From NCBI GenBank assembly GCA_019419585.1, contig DXZQ01000016.1:1-64000 (forward strand): a stretch of DNA of 64,000 bases. Direction: 5' to 3'. Source of the stretch: Collinsella sp. GTDB lineage: Bacteria > Actinomycetota > Coriobacteriia > Coriobacteriales > Coriobacteriaceae. Under the pieces are notes generated by a model that did no database searches, was not told where the DNA came from, and saw only the letters and a program-made list of their open reading frames with translations. The translations under genes and the position numbers were made by a program. Numbering within the stretch: the first letter of the stretch is position 1; each line of letters starts with the position of its first letter. Shown in pieces: positions 8,633 to 17,802 of the stretch.

Positions 8633-10009
8633 CTAGGCCCTCAGCAGATAGCGCACCTCATAGGGTGCAAGCTCGAGGGTACCCGTAAGCTCGACCGTGG
8701 GCGCATCGTCGGCAAGCAGGTCGACAAAGGAGCCGTTGAGCTCGCCGGCTCCAAAGGTATAGGGCTCGTTCACGGCATTGACCGCCACGAGCACCGTCGC
8801 GCCGTCACAGGCGCGCTCGAACAGCAGCTGCTTGTTCTGGATCACCACGTTGCGATAGGCACCGTAGTTGAGAGCACGGGCCGCCGCGTCGTCGACCGAG
8901 CGAAGGTGCGCGAGCTGCTTGATGAAGGCCGTCAGCTCGTTGGGCGCAGGCTCATCGAGCGCAGGTCGCAGCGCCCAGTCGCCATCGGGGCCACCCTTTT
9001 CACCGGCAATTCCCCACTCGCTGCCATAGTAGACGCACGGGATGCCCGGCATGCCAAAGAGCATGCCATAGGCGGGACGCAGGCACGACTTGTCGGTGAG
9101 GATGCTCGCCAGGCGCGGCACGTCGTGGTTGTCGACAAACGACAGCAGGTGCTTGCCGCGGTAGATGCACCAGGGGTCGCCGCCAAACTGGCGGCGCAGC
9201 GAGTGCGCGATCTCGAACATATTGACCGAGTTAAAGCTGGAGTACAGGCCCTTGTAGCACTCGTAGTTGGTGCAGGAGTCGAGCATCTCGTCGTTGACGA
9301 TCTGGTTGTAGTCGCCGTGGAGCGTCTCACCAATCAGCACAAAGTCGGGCTTGAGCTCACGGGTAAAAGTATGCAGGCGGCGCATAAAATCGCGATCGAG
9401 CATATAGGCGACGTCCAAGCGGAGGCCGTCGATGCCAAAGCCCTCGGCCCAGCGACGCACGGACTCAAGCAGGTAATCGACCACGGCGGGGTTTTGCAAG
9501 TTGAGCTTCACAAGCTCAAAATGGCCTTCCCAGCCCTCGTACCAAAAGCCGTCGCCATAGCAGGAGTCGCCGTCAAAGCTAATGTGGAACCAGTCCTTGT
9601 AGGGCGAGTCCCACTTGCGCTCCTGAACATCGCGGAAGGCCCAAAAACCGCGACCGACATGGTTGAAGACGGCATCAAGCACCACACGGATGCCATGGGC
9701 ATGCAGTGTCTCGCACACGGCGGCAAAGTCGGCATCCCCACCCAGGCGGCGGTCGATATGGCGCAGGCTGCGCGTGTCGTAACCGTGACTGTCGGATTCG
9801 AGCGGCGGGTTAATGAGCACAGCACCGATGCCGAGTTCCTGCAGGTAGCCGGCCCATTGGGCGATCTTCATGATGGGCGCATCGGGGTTGGGCGCAGCGT
9901 TGGCAGCCTGGGCGAGCTCATCCTCGGCAACGGGCGCGGCGTTTTCGCGCGGAGCTCCACAAAAGCCCAGCGGATAGATCTGGTAGAACGTCGTCTCGTA
10001 TGCCCACAT
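8633..10009 (-). CDS. Alpha-amylase family glycoside hydrolase (GH13)
   Basis: A cytoplasmic 458-residue GH13 enzyme, probably acting on maltodextrins or related alpha-glucans. The four GH13 motifs are present: DAVFNHVG (about residue 112), GLRLDVAY with the nucleophile Asp (about 197), LIGETLH with the acid Glu (about 227) and FVDNHD (about 290). There is no signal peptide or N-terminal carbohydrate-binding domain, and the protein is shorter than neopullulanases, so it resembles the compact cytoplasmic forms. GGGAGGTTGCT precedes the ATG. The exact bond specificity is not visible. Confidence 0.85.
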   Translation of the reverse strand: MWAYETTFYQIYPLGFCGAPRENAAPVAEDELAQAANAAPNPDAPIMKIAQWAGYLQELGIGAVLINPPLESDSHGYDTRSLRHIDRRLGGDADFAAVCETLHAHGIRVVLDAVFNHVGRGFWAFRDVQERKWDSPYKDWFHISFDGDSCYGDGFWYEGWEGHFELVKLNLQNPAVVDYLLESVRRWAEGFGIDGLRLDVAYMLDRDFMRRLHTFTRELKPDFVLIGETLHGDYNQIVNDEMLDSCTNYECYKGLYSSFNSVNMFEIAHSLRRQFGGDPWCIYRGKHLLSFVDNHDVPRLASILTDKSCLRPAYGMLFGMPGIPCVYYGSEWGIAGEKGGPDGDWALRPALDEPAPNELTAFIKQLAHLRSVDDAAARALNYGAYRNVVIQNKQLLFERACDGATVLVAVNAVNEPYTFGAGELNGSFVDLLADDAPTVELTGTLELAPYEVRYLLRA

Positions 10010-10088
10010 AGCAACCTCCCGGTAAGCTCAACACAACGACATCCATTGTATGCCCAGCAGGGTGGCTAATTTGCGATGAGAGACGTGG

Positions 10089-11285
10089 CTAGGCGACAGG
10101 CTTTGCGCGGTGTATGGCTGGGAATAGCACCGTGATAGCGAGAACGACACCCACGACGGCAATCGCCCCGCCCGCACAACCGATCCAGGCGATGCCGGGG
10201 CCCGACACCACGGCGCCGCCGATCGCCGTACCGGTGCCGATCCCCAGGTTGAACAGGCCCGAGAAGATCGACATGGCGACAGCCGACGAGTCCGCCGGCG
10301 TGTACTTGATGAGCTCGGCCTGAAACGCCACGTTAAAGGCCGTGGAGCAGCAGCCCCATAGCGCGCAAACAGCGAGAACGGCGACGAGCGACGGTGCAAC
10401 CGGACCCATGAGCAGCAGAGCCACCGGCACGCCGGAGAGTGTGATAGCCAAGAACGGAAAGCGATGCCCATCGAACAGTCGGCCGAACAGCCAGCTTCCG
10501 AGCAGACCGGAGCAGCCAAACGCCGTCAGCGTCATGGTAATAGCGCTTGCGTCGACGTGCGCGACCTGCGCCAGGAACGGCTCGATATAGCTGTAACCCG
10601 CATAATAGCCGGTTGCCATGAACACCGTGACCGCATAAAGCGCGATGAGGAACGGATTCTTGAGCAGCTCGGGCAGCTGCTTAACGGTAAAGCGCTCGCC
10701 CACCGGCATGGCCGGGAACACCGCGGCCTGGTACACCACCGCGGCGGCAGAGAAGGCACCGACCACGGCAAACGTCATGCGCCAGCCCACAGCTAGTCCG
10801 ATGGCGCGGCCGATCGGCAGGCCAAAGATCTGCGCGATGGACGAGCCCGTGGCGATTATGCTGATGGCGAGCGCCCCGTGGCGACTGTCGACCAGGCGCG
10901 AGGCCATGATTGAAGCGACCGACCAGAACACGGCATGCGCGCAGGCGACCACCAGACGCGCGCAAACCAAAATAGGATAGGTGGGCGCCACAGCGGACAG
11001 GAACTGGCCGAGCGAAAACACGGCCAAAACGCCCAACAGCATCCGCTTGAACTCAAAGCGCGAGGCAAACACCATAAGCGGCAGCGACAGCAGCATGACG
11101 CCCCAGGCATAGACCGAAATCATGATGCCTGCCTGGGCCTCGGTGAGCGAGAACGACGCGGCGATATCAGTCAGAAGGCCGATGGGCATGAACTCTGATG
11201 TGTTGAACACGAACGAACAGCAGGCGAGCCCGATAAGCGGGAGCCACTGCTTGAGCGAGATGCCATCTTGTCTTGCCTGGGTCAT
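10089..11285 (-). CDS. MFS transporter, drug/sugar efflux type (SotB/AraJ-like)
   Basis: A 398-residue, 12-helix major facilitator of the DHA1 group, likely exporting sugars or small toxic compounds across the membrane. The first helices read LIGLACCSFVFNTSEFMPIGLL, cut here only for recognition: the TSEFMPIGLL part is characteristic of the arabinose/IPTG-efflux branch. The SRFEFKRMLLG loop follows helix 2. I place the start at MTQARQDG, after GAGAGGG, rather than 16 codons upstream. It has its own promoter-like TATAAT upstream and is separated from feoB by a hairpin. Confidence 0.82.
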   Translation of the reverse strand: MTQARQDGISLKQWLPLIGLACCSFVFNTSEFMPIGLLTDIAASFSLTEAQAGIMISVYAWGVMLLSLPLMVFASRFEFKRMLLGVLAVFSLGQFLSAVAPTYPILVCARLVVACAHAVFWSVASIMASRLVDSRHGALAISIIATGSSIAQIFGLPIGRAIGLAVGWRMTFAVVGAFSAAAVVYQAAVFPAMPVGERFTVKQLPELLKNPFLIALYAVTVFMATGYYAGYSYIEPFLAQVAHVDASAITMTLTAFGCSGLLGSWLFGRLFDGHRFPFLAITLSGVPVALLLMGPVAPSLVAVLAVCALWGCCSTAFNVAFQAELIKYTPADSSAVAMSIFSGLFNLGIGTGTAIGGAVVSGPGIAWIGCAGGAIAVVGVVLAITVLFPAIHRAKPVA

Positions 11286-11321
11286 GTAGGAACCCTCTCC
11301 GATTGTCTTGGGCGGTGGGCG

Positions 11322-11351
11322 ATTATATAGCAACGGCCCCGCATCCGTCAG
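11322..11351 (-). promoter_or_regulatory. Candidate promoter of the MFS gene
   Basis: A perfect TATAAT (11322-11327, minus strand) lies about 37 bases before the MFS start, with a weak -35 (CTGACG, 11346-11351) 18 bases away. The -35 lies in the loop of the preceding terminator hairpin, so terminator and promoter overlap. Confidence 0.45.
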
Positions 11352-11366
11352 TACAGATGCGGGGCC
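11332..11366 (-). terminator. Terminator hairpin after feoB
   Basis: A perfect 12-bp stem (CGGCCCCGCATC with its complement) around a 10-base loop, followed on the minus strand by TTGCTATATAA rather than a clean T run. It lies about 45 bases after the feoB stop. Confidence 0.6.
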
Positions 11367-11408
11367 GCAATCAACTCAATACACAGGGGTTGCGCCGTCA
11401 ATAAATAG

Positions 11409-13769
11409 CTAAGCCAACCCCAACAATATGCCCGCCGAATGCACGACAAACGCCACGATCCAGGCGACCGTCACCTGAAACGCGAACACGGCAACGGCAT
11501 AGCGCGCACCCAGCTCGCTCTTGACGGCACCGATGGCCGCCACGCAGGGCGGGTACAGCAGCGTAAAGACCAGGAACACGTAAGCGGTAAACGGCAAAAA
11601 CATGGTCGACAGTGCCGCGGGCGAGGTCGCGCCCAAAAGCACCGTGAGGGTCGAGATGACACTCTCCTTGGCGATAAGGCCGGTGACGAGCGCCGTGGAT
11701 GCTCGCCAATCGCCAAACCCAAGCGGCGCCAGCGCCGGCGCGATGATGCTGCCGAGACCCGCAAGCAGGCTTTGCGACTGATCGGCGACCACATTAAAGC
11801 GAATGTCGAACGTCTGAAGGAACCAGATGACCACGGTAGCGGCAAAGATAATGGTAAAGGCCTTGGTAATAAAGTCCTTGGCCTTATCCCATGCCAGCAT
11901 CACCGTCGTCTTGACGCTCGGCAGACGGTAATTGGGAAGCTCCATGATAAACGGCACCGGGTCGCCCTTAAATGCCGTGCGGTTGAGCACCAAAGCCGCG
12001 ATGCAACCGATCGCAATGCCAATCAGATAGAGCGAGACCATGGCGGGAACCGTCGCCTGTGGGAAAAACGCCCCGCACAGCAGACCGTAGACCGGCAACT
12101 TGGCCGAGCAGCTCATGAACGGCGTGAGCACGACCGTCATCTTGCGGTCGTGCTCGGATGGGAGCGTACGGGTCGACATGATAGCCGGCACGGTGCAGCC
12201 AAAACCGACGAGCATGGGGACGAAGCTGCGGCCCGAAAGGCCAAAGCGACGCAGTACCTTATCCATGACAAAGGCCACGCGTGCCATGTATCCGGAGTCT
12301 TCCAGAATGGAAAGGAACAAAAAGAGCACGACGATAATCGGCAGGAAGGTCAGCACGCTGCCCACGCCCGTAAGCACGCCGTCGACAGCCAGCGAGCGCA
12401 CTACGTCGTTGGTGCCGAACGCCTTGAGGCCCGCATCGGCCGAGGCGATGATGGCAGCGATGCCGTCCTCCATGAGTCCCTGCAACGCCGCGCCGATCAC
12501 GCCAAACGTCAGCCAAAAGACGAGGCCCATGATCACCAGAAACGCCGGAATGGCTGTGTAGCGACCCGTCAGGATGCGGTCGATCTTGACGGAGCGCACG
12601 TGCTCGCGGCTCTCGTGCGGCTTGACGACGCAACGCCCGCACACGTCGCCGATAAAGCTAAAGCGCATATCGGCCAGCGCGGACAGGCGGTCGGTGCCGG
12701 CTTCGCCCTCCATCTGGGTAATGATGTGCTCGATAGCGTCGAGCTCATTGCGATCCAAGTGAAGCGCCTCGGTCACCAGCTCGTCGCCTTCAACCAGCTT
12801 GGTCGCCGCAAAACGCACCGGAATGTGCGCCGTCACGGCATGGTCCTCGATCAGGTTGGCAATGCCGTGGATGCAGCGATGCAGTGCACCGCCGTCCGAG
12901 CCATCGGGCGCACAGAAGTCCAGGCGACCGGGGCGCTCGCGGAACCGTGCCACGTGCAAGGCATGATCCACCAGCTCGCCGATACCCTCGTTGCGGGCAG
13001 CGCTAATGGGGACAACAGGCACGCCCAACAGGCTCTCGAGCAGGTTGACGTCCACGGCGCCGCCGTTGGCCGTCACCTCGTCCATCATGTTGAGCGCGAT
13101 GACCATGGGGCGGTCGAGCTCCATAAGCTGCAGCGTCAGGTACAGGTTGCGTTCGATATTAGTAGCGTCGATGATGTCGATGATGGCGTCGGGGTTTTCG
13201 TCCAGGATAAATTGGCGACTGACGATCTCTTCGCCCGTGTACGGAGACAGCGAATAGATGCCGGGCAGGTCGGTAACGCTTGCCTCGGGATGGTTACGGA
13301 TGGTGCCGTCCTTGCGGTCGACCGTCACGCCGGGAAAGTTACCGACATGTTGGTTGGAGCCCGTAAGCTGGTTGAACAGCGTGGTCTTACCGCAGTTTTG
13401 GTTGCCGGCGAGGGCGAAATGCAGCGGCGCACCCTCGGGCACGGCCGTTTTTGCCGCACGGGGCGAATACGTCCCCTCGCCAAGTGCCGGGTGCTCCGTC
13501 GTGCCGATTGCGGCGTTAGCGCGCGGACCCGTATCTGTGTCGTGAACACCCACGAGCTCGATGCGAGCGGCATCGTCCTTGCGCAGCGTCAACTCGTAGC
13601 CACGCAGGCGAATCTCGAGCGGGTCGCCCATAGGGGCGTACTTCATCATGGTGACTTCGGTGCCCGGTGTTAGGCCCATGTCCAAAATATGTTGTCGGAG
13701 TGCCTGGTCGTCCGATGCCACCGATGCGACAACGGCGTCCTTTCCAATCTCGAGTGTATCGAGCTTCAC
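11409..13769 (-). CDS. feoB: Ferrous iron transport protein, FeoA-FeoB fusion
   Basis: A 786-residue inner-membrane Fe2+ transporter. Residues about 1-75 form a FeoA-like SH3 domain (HILDMGLTPGTEVTM, APMGDPLEIRLRGYELTLR) that is normally a separate protein. The GTPase domain follows with G1 GNQNCGKTTLFN, G2-region PGVTVDRKDG, G3 DLPGIYSL and G4 NMMDE. The membrane part has the paired gate motifs (LVGFGCTVPAIMSTRT and VFTLLYPPCVAAIG). The start is GTG after AAAGGATGA. A candidate metal-regulator palindrome lies just upstream. The fusion is known in some anaerobes; no separate feoA is nearby. Confidence 0.94.
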   Translation of the reverse strand: MKLDTLEIGKDAVVASVASDDQALRQHILDMGLTPGTEVTMMKYAPMGDPLEIRLRGYELTLRKDDAARIELVGVHDTDTGPRANAAIGTTEHPALGEGTYSPRAAKTAVPEGAPLHFALAGNQNCGKTTLFNQLTGSNQHVGNFPGVTVDRKDGTIRNHPEASVTDLPGIYSLSPYTGEEIVSRQFILDENPDAIIDIIDATNIERNLYLTLQLMELDRPMVIALNMMDEVTANGGAVDVNLLESLLGVPVVPISAARNEGIGELVDHALHVARFRERPGRLDFCAPDGSDGGALHRCIHGIANLIEDHAVTAHIPVRFAATKLVEGDELVTEALHLDRNELDAIEHIITQMEGEAGTDRLSALADMRFSFIGDVCGRCVVKPHESREHVRSVKIDRILTGRYTAIPAFLVIMGLVFWLTFGVIGAALQGLMEDGIAAIIASADAGLKAFGTNDVVRSLAVDGVLTGVGSVLTFLPIIVVLFLFLSILEDSGYMARVAFVMDKVLRRFGLSGRSFVPMLVGFGCTVPAIMSTRTLPSEHDRKMTVVLTPFMSCSAKLPVYGLLCGAFFPQATVPAMVSLYLIGIAIGCIAALVLNRTAFKGDPVPFIMELPNYRLPSVKTTVMLAWDKAKDFITKAFTIIFAATVVIWFLQTFDIRFNVVADQSQSLLAGLGSIIAPALAPLGFGDWRASTALVTGLIAKESVISTLTVLLGATSPAALSTMFLPFTAYVFLVFTLLYPPCVAAIGAVKSELGARYAVAVFAFQVTVAWIVAFVVHSAGILLGLA

Positions 13770-13792
13770 GCGCTCATCCTTTCGTTAGACGC

Positions 13793-13820
13793 GGTTAACC
13801 GTTTACCGGGGCTAACCAAC
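13793..13820 (-). promoter_or_regulatory. Candidate DtxR-type operator upstream of feoAB
   Basis: On the minus strand GTTGGTTAGCC is followed by GGTAAACGGTTAACC. GGTTAGCC matches one half of the DtxR/IdeR box, and GGTTAACC is a palindromic second half. It lies 24-51 bases before the GTG start. Iron control of feo is the rule, but the site is only a half-match and is inferred. Confidence 0.35.
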
Positions 13821-13890
13821 TCGTAACGACAAATGATAGCGCTCTGAACTATTATATAAAGTCAAATACCGATGTTTACCTGCGCAAACT

Positions 13891-14211
13891 TTATGCGGTG
13901 CGCCCCGAAAGCTCTTTGCGCATACCGCTCAGCGAGATCGAAATGGAACCCGACCGCGCGGTAGCAGTGAGTCGATCACCCTCAACCGACCCCGTGCATG
14001 TAAAGGGCGCCTTGCCCATCAAGACGTGGGAGATAGTACCCGAGAGCTCAAAGAAATTGCACTCAGCGCGGGCACCCGAGAGAGCGATATTGAGACCCCT
14101 GACGTTTAGTACTGCCCTGAGCGCGCCGTTCACCCCATGTGAAAACGTCACCTCGCCGCGCTTGCTCCCCACCGGCGTCTGGGCCAAAACCACATACGTA
14201 CCCTCAAGCAT
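13891..14211 (-). CDS. Small conserved-looking protein of unknown function
   Basis: A 106-residue protein beginning MLEGTYVVLAQTPVGSKRG, with GAGGAG five bases before the ATG, which decides this start over an in-frame ATG 30 codons upstream. The sequence alternates short strands (GEVTFSHG, RAVLNVRGLNIAL, FTCTGSVEGDRLTATA), suggesting an all-beta domain. No signal peptide, membrane segment or recognised motif is present. It lies 47 bases downstream of the esterase gene in the same direction. Confidence 0.55.
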   Translation of the reverse strand: MLEGTYVVLAQTPVGSKRGEVTFSHGVNGALRAVLNVRGLNIALSGARAECNFFELSGTISHVLMGKAPFTCTGSVEGDRLTATARSGSISISLSGMRKELSGRTA

Positions 14212-14258
14212 GGCTCCTCCTCTAAGCAGACTTTTTGAAACGGGCAAGTAGTCTACTT

Positions 14259-15158
14259 TTACATATGGCGCTCCAGGAAGCGGAAGGCTAGGCGAATCCA
14301 TGGACGGACCGCCACCTGCTTGTCCTCGTTATCGACCGCGGTATTGGCGTTGCCGAGCGAAAGGCCGTGACCACCTTGGTCAAAGACGTGCATCTCGCAT
14401 ACGACGCCCTCCTCGGCCATGCGCTGGGCAAACGGGTAGACCTGTGCGATCGGCGCCGTCTTGTCGTCGGACACGCCCCACACAAAGGTTGGCGGCATCT
14501 GACGCGAAACATGTGTGGTGGGGCAGATATCGGCCAAATGCTCGTCAGTTGCCTCGCCACCCGTCACCATCGACAGGTAGTCGTTGAGCAGATCGCGCCC
14601 CGTCTTGCCGCCCGTCTTTGGCACGCGCAGGTCGATGCGCGGGTCGCGCGTCTGCATGTCGCGCACATAGGCAAAGTCGAGCAGCGGATAGCCCAGCACT
14701 ACGGCATCGGGACGAATGTCGTCCGGACGCGCCCCTGCCAGGCCCGCGAAGGGACCAGCCTTCCATTGTGTTGCCAGCGAGGCGCAGATCATACCGCCCG
14801 CAGAAAAGCCCACGACGCACACGCGCTTGGGATCGACATGCCACTCGTCGGCATTCGCACGCACCGTGGCGACCATCTTGGCAAGATCTGCCTGCGGGTG
14901 CGGAAAACTTACGTCACCCGTGCCGCTCGTCACATAGTTGAGCACAAAGGCCTGGTAACCGTGATCCAAAAACGCAAACGCCACGGGATCCTGCTCATGC
15001 GGAGCGATATGCGTAAACGCACCTCCGCCGCAGATAATCACCGCGGGGCGGCGGCCATTGGGCTTGTCGGGCAGCGGCTCGGCACCCAGATACGTAAACG
15101 TCGCCGGATAATCCTCGGTCGGCTCCTCGCCCCACAGCGCATGGTTCTCAATAATCAT
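14259..15158 (-). CDS. Alpha/beta hydrolase, esterase/lipase type
   Basis: A 299-residue serine hydrolase of the BD-FAE/acetyl-esterase group. It has the oxyanion-hole region ICGGGAFTH (about residue 43), nucleophile motif GFSAGG (about 116), acidic residue in WGVSDDKTAP (about 240) and catalytic His in QGGHGLS (about 270). It lacks a signal peptide, so it probably acts on imported acylated sugars or other small esters. The start is the ATG (MIIENHALWGEEP) after GGGAGCACC; the open frame runs much further upstream but only by antisense overlap with the EIIA gene. Confidence 0.85.
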   Translation of the reverse strand: MIIENHALWGEEPTEDYPATFTYLGAEPLPDKPNGRRPAVIICGGGAFTHIAPHEQDPVAFAFLDHGYQAFVLNYVTSGTGDVSFPHPQADLAKMVATVRANADEWHVDPKRVCVVGFSAGGMICASLATQWKAGPFAGLAGARPDDIRPDAVVLGYPLLDFAYVRDMQTRDPRIDLRVPKTGGKTGRDLLNDYLSMVTGGEATDEHLADICPTTHVSRQMPPTFVWGVSDDKTAPIAQVYPFAQRMAEEGVVCEMHVFDQGGHGLSLGNANTAVDNEDKQVAVRPWIRLAFRFLERHM

Positions 15159-15344
15159 AGGTGCTCCCTCCGTGCGATTCGTGCGCACTCGTTTTTCGCA
15201 CCTTAGCGTACCCCACTTGAGCCCGCGGCGCAGAAACACCCCCGCAATAAGTTGGCCTTCAACTGATATATCACAAAATCGCTGTTCAGAGGTATCGTTG
15301 GACAGCGTAAAATAGGAGCGCTGACCGTGCTGGGAAACACGTAC

Positions 15345-15354
15345 GAAACGTTTC
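15345..15354. promoter_or_regulatory. LacI/CcpA-like palindrome upstream of the EIIA gene
   Basis: GAAACGTTTC is a perfect 10-bp palindrome centred on CG, the shape of LacI-family and catabolite-control operators, located 50-60 bases before the EIIA start. A TAAAAT -10-like hexamer lies at 15309-15314. This is suggestive only. Confidence 0.3.
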
Positions 15355-15404
15355 CGGCAAACCACACGCGTGCAACATGCGCGCCTGATACGTTGGAGGC
15401 ATCT

Positions 15405-15968
15405 ATGGGTCTGCTCGATTCGCTCAAGTCCACGTTCACTTCGTCGGGCGAGGCGTCCGTTCCGCCCGCAGCAAGCTTCGCCACCCGCGAAGGCGTCATC
15501 TACGCTCCTGTCAACGGCGTGCTCGTCAATCTGCGTGAGGTTCCCGACGAGACCATCGCCTCGGGCATGCTCGGCCAGGGCTACGGCATCGAGCCCATTA
15601 CCGGCACCATTTACGCCCCCGCTAACGGCCGTATCGGCGCCACCACCGTCACCAACCACTCCATCGGTATGATCACCGAGGACGGTCTTCGCGTGTTCAT
15701 CCATGTTGGCCTGGGCACCGTGGAAATGAACGGCAAGGGTTTTGCCCGCTTTGTCGAGATGGGCGACACGGTCAAGGCCGGCCAGCCGCTCATCAGCTTC
15801 GACCGCGACGCTATCAAGGCCGCCGGTCACGAGGACATCGTGACCGTCATCATCTCTGAGCTCGACCGCCTCAAGAGCATCGACCACGTCGGCGAGTCTG
15901 GCACGCTTATCGGCGGCAATCCGCTCGTCAAGCTTGGCGATCCGCTGCTGGTTGCCAAGACCAAGTAG
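15405..15968 (+). CDS. crr: PTS glucose-type EIIA component (stand-alone)
   Basis: A 187-residue cytoplasmic EIIA of the glucose/beta-glucoside family, which passes phosphate from HPr to an EIIB. Both conserved histidines are visible: NHSIGM (support) and [17 protein letters not shown] (phosphorylated). The N-terminal [16 protein letters not shown] and [12 protein letters not shown] strands match the fold. The start is the ATG ([11 protein letters not shown]) after GGAGGC; the 26 upstream codons are ignored. No EIIB or EIIC lies beside it, so it must serve a permease elsewhere, possibly the EIIBC at 32806. Confidence 0.92.
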   Translation: MGLLDSLKSTFTSSGEASVPPAASFATREGVIYAPVNGVLVNLREVPDETIASGMLGQGYGIEPITGTIYAPANGRIGATTVTNHSIGMITEDGLRVFIHVGLGTVEMNGKGFARFVEMGDTVKAGQPLISFDRDAIKAAGHEDIVTVIISELDRLKSIDHVGESGTLIGGNPLVKLGDPLLVAKTK

Positions 15969-16005
15969 CCAGGCCCCGCACCACACAGCCAAAAGGCACC
16001 TCGTC

Positions 16006-16040
16006 AAGCGCCCGCGACCATTTGGCCGCGGGCGCTTTTC
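16006..16040 (+). terminator. Intrinsic terminator after the EIIA gene
   Basis: GCGCCCGCG pairs with CGCGGGCGC around a 9-base loop, followed by TTTT. It lies about 40 bases after the EIIA stop. Confidence 0.85.
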
Positions 16041-16149
16041 GTTTGAAAAACCATCCCGCCAATGCCTTATCTGTATAGCCCAAATGAGCCGAGCTGCTAG
16101 AATATCGAACTGTATGGATAACTATCATTCAACCGTTATGGGAGGATAC

Positions 16150-17553
16150 GTGAACCGCACCAAAATCGCGCAGCTCTATGCCGATGCCGAGTCGCTCGGC
16201 GGCCAGACCGTCACCGTCGCCGGCTGGGTCAAGTCCGTCCGCGACATGAAGAACTTTGGCTTTGTCACGCTCAACGACGGCAGCTGTTTCCGCGACCTGC
16301 AAGTCGTCATGAACCGCGAGGCACTCGACAACTACGACGAGATCGCCCATCAAAACGTCTCGGCCGCACTCATTTGCACCGGCACCGTCAAGCTGACCCC
16401 CGATGCGCCCCAACCTTTCGAGCTTTCTGCCACCTCCATCGAGGTCGAGGGCGTCAGCGCCCCGGATTACCCGCTGCAGAAGAAGCGCGCAACCGTCGAG
16501 TTCCTGCGCACCCAGCAGCACCTGCGCCCGCGCACTAACCTGTTCCGCGCCGTGTTCCGCATCCGCTCTGTCGCGGCTGCCGCCATCCACCGCTTCTTCC
16601 AGGAGCAAGGCTTTGTCTACGTCAACACCCCCATCATCACCACGAGTGACTGCGAGGGTGCCGGCGAGATGTTCCGCGTGACCACGCTCGACCCCAAAAA
16701 TCCGCCCCTCACCGAGTCCGGCGAGGTTGACTGGAGCCAGGACTTCTTTGGAAAGCACGCGAGCCTTACCGTATCCGGCCAGCTCAACGCCGAGAACTTC
16801 GCCATGGCCTTTGGCGACGTGTACACCTTTGGCCCCACCTTCCGCGCCGAAAACTCCAACACCACGCGCCACGCCGCCGAGTTTTGGATGATCGAGCCCG
16901 AGATGGCCTTCGCCGACCTTAACGACTACATGGATAACGCCGAGGCCATGCTCAAGTACGTCCTTAAGGACGTTATGGCCACCTGCCCCGACGAGTTCAA
17001 TATGCTCAACAAGTTTGTGGACAAGGGTCTGCTCGAGCGCTTGGACCATGTCGCCAACTCCGACTTCGCCCGCGTCACCTATACCGAGGCCGTCGAAATC
17101 CTGGAGCAGGCCGTCGCCGCCGGTCACAAGTTTGACTATCCCGTGAGCTGGGGCATCGACCTGCAAACCGAGCATGAGCGCTTCCTGACCGAGGAACACT
17201 TTAAGCGACCGACCTTCGTAACCGACTACCCGGCTGAGATCAAGGCGTTCTACATGCGCATGAACGAGGACGGCAAGACCGTCGCCGCCGCCGACTGCCT
17301 GGTTCCCGGTATCGGCGAGATTATCGGCGGCTCCCAGCGCGAGGAGCGCCTGGATCTGCTCGAGGCCCGCATCAAGGATCTGGGTATGAATCCCGAGCAG
17401 TACAAGTACTACCTTGACCTGCGCCGCTACGGTTCCTGCAAGCACGCCGGCTACGGTCTGGGCTTCGAGCGCTTGGTCATGTATCTGACCGGTGTGGGCA
17501 ACATCCGCGACGTCCTGCCGCACCCGCGCACCGTGGGCAACGCCGACTTCTAA
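16150..17553 (+). CDS. asnS: Asparaginyl-tRNA synthetase
   Basis: Charges tRNA-Asn directly, so the organism need not depend solely on transamidation. The 467-residue class IIb enzyme has the OB-fold anticodon domain ([25 protein letters not shown], shown by its [10 protein letters not shown] and FVTLNDG pieces), motif 2 [20 protein letters not shown] and motif 3 [16 protein letters not shown] chose the GTG start at 16150 because GGGAGG stands 6 bases before it; an ATG 12 bases upstream would overlap that site. A terminator follows the gene. Confidence 0.96.
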   Translation: MNRTKIAQLYADAESLGGQTVTVAGWVKSVRDMKNFGFVTLNDGSCFRDLQVVMNREALDNYDEIAHQNVSAALICTGTVKLTPDAPQPFELSATSIEVEGVSAPDYPLQKKRATVEFLRTQQHLRPRTNLFRAVFRIRSVAAAAIHRFFQEQGFVYVNTPIITTSDCEGAGEMFRVTTLDPKNPPLTESGEVDWSQDFFGKHASLTVSGQLNAENFAMAFGDVYTFGPTFRAENSNTTRHAAEFWMIEPEMAFADLNDYMDNAEAMLKYVLKDVMATCPDEFNMLNKFVDKGLLERLDHVANSDFARVTYTEAVEILEQAVAAGHKFDYPVSWGIDLQTEHERFLTEEHFKRPTFVTDYPAEIKAFYMRMNEDGKTVAAADCLVPGIGEIIGGSQREERLDLLEARIKDLGMNPEQYKYYLDLRRYGSCKHAGYGLGFERLVMYLTGVGNIRDVLPHPRTVGNADF

Positions 17554-17593
17554 TCGCCACAGCGCCACCAAACGCGTTCCAGCGCATCACGCC

Positions 17594-17627
17594 AGCGCCT
17601 CTCGGCAAGCCGAGGGGCGCTTTTTTC
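17594..17627 (+). terminator. Intrinsic terminator after asnS
   Basis: GCGCCTCTCGG pairs with CCGAGGGGCGC around CAAG (one G-U pair), then six T. It lies about 40 bases after the asnS stop. Confidence 0.92.
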
Positions 17628-17802
17628 AACAGCATCCGTCAAGCTTTTGGCAAGTTTTTGGTCAGTTGGGCAGGGCTGTTGAAAACTCGACCCGCCGCTT
17701 GCCGACGACTACCGACCGCCCAGAGTGCTCTGCGCCCCTGGGAAAGCCCCGCGTCCTAGGCTCCATACCGTCGCCACCCAAAACGGAAAGGACGTGGGCG
17801 CC

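Noticed and set aside
15159..16007. N-terminal extension of the esterase to 582 residues
   Set aside because: The added 280 codons run antisense through the EIIA gene and have no family similarity; the MIIENHALW start has a ribosome site.
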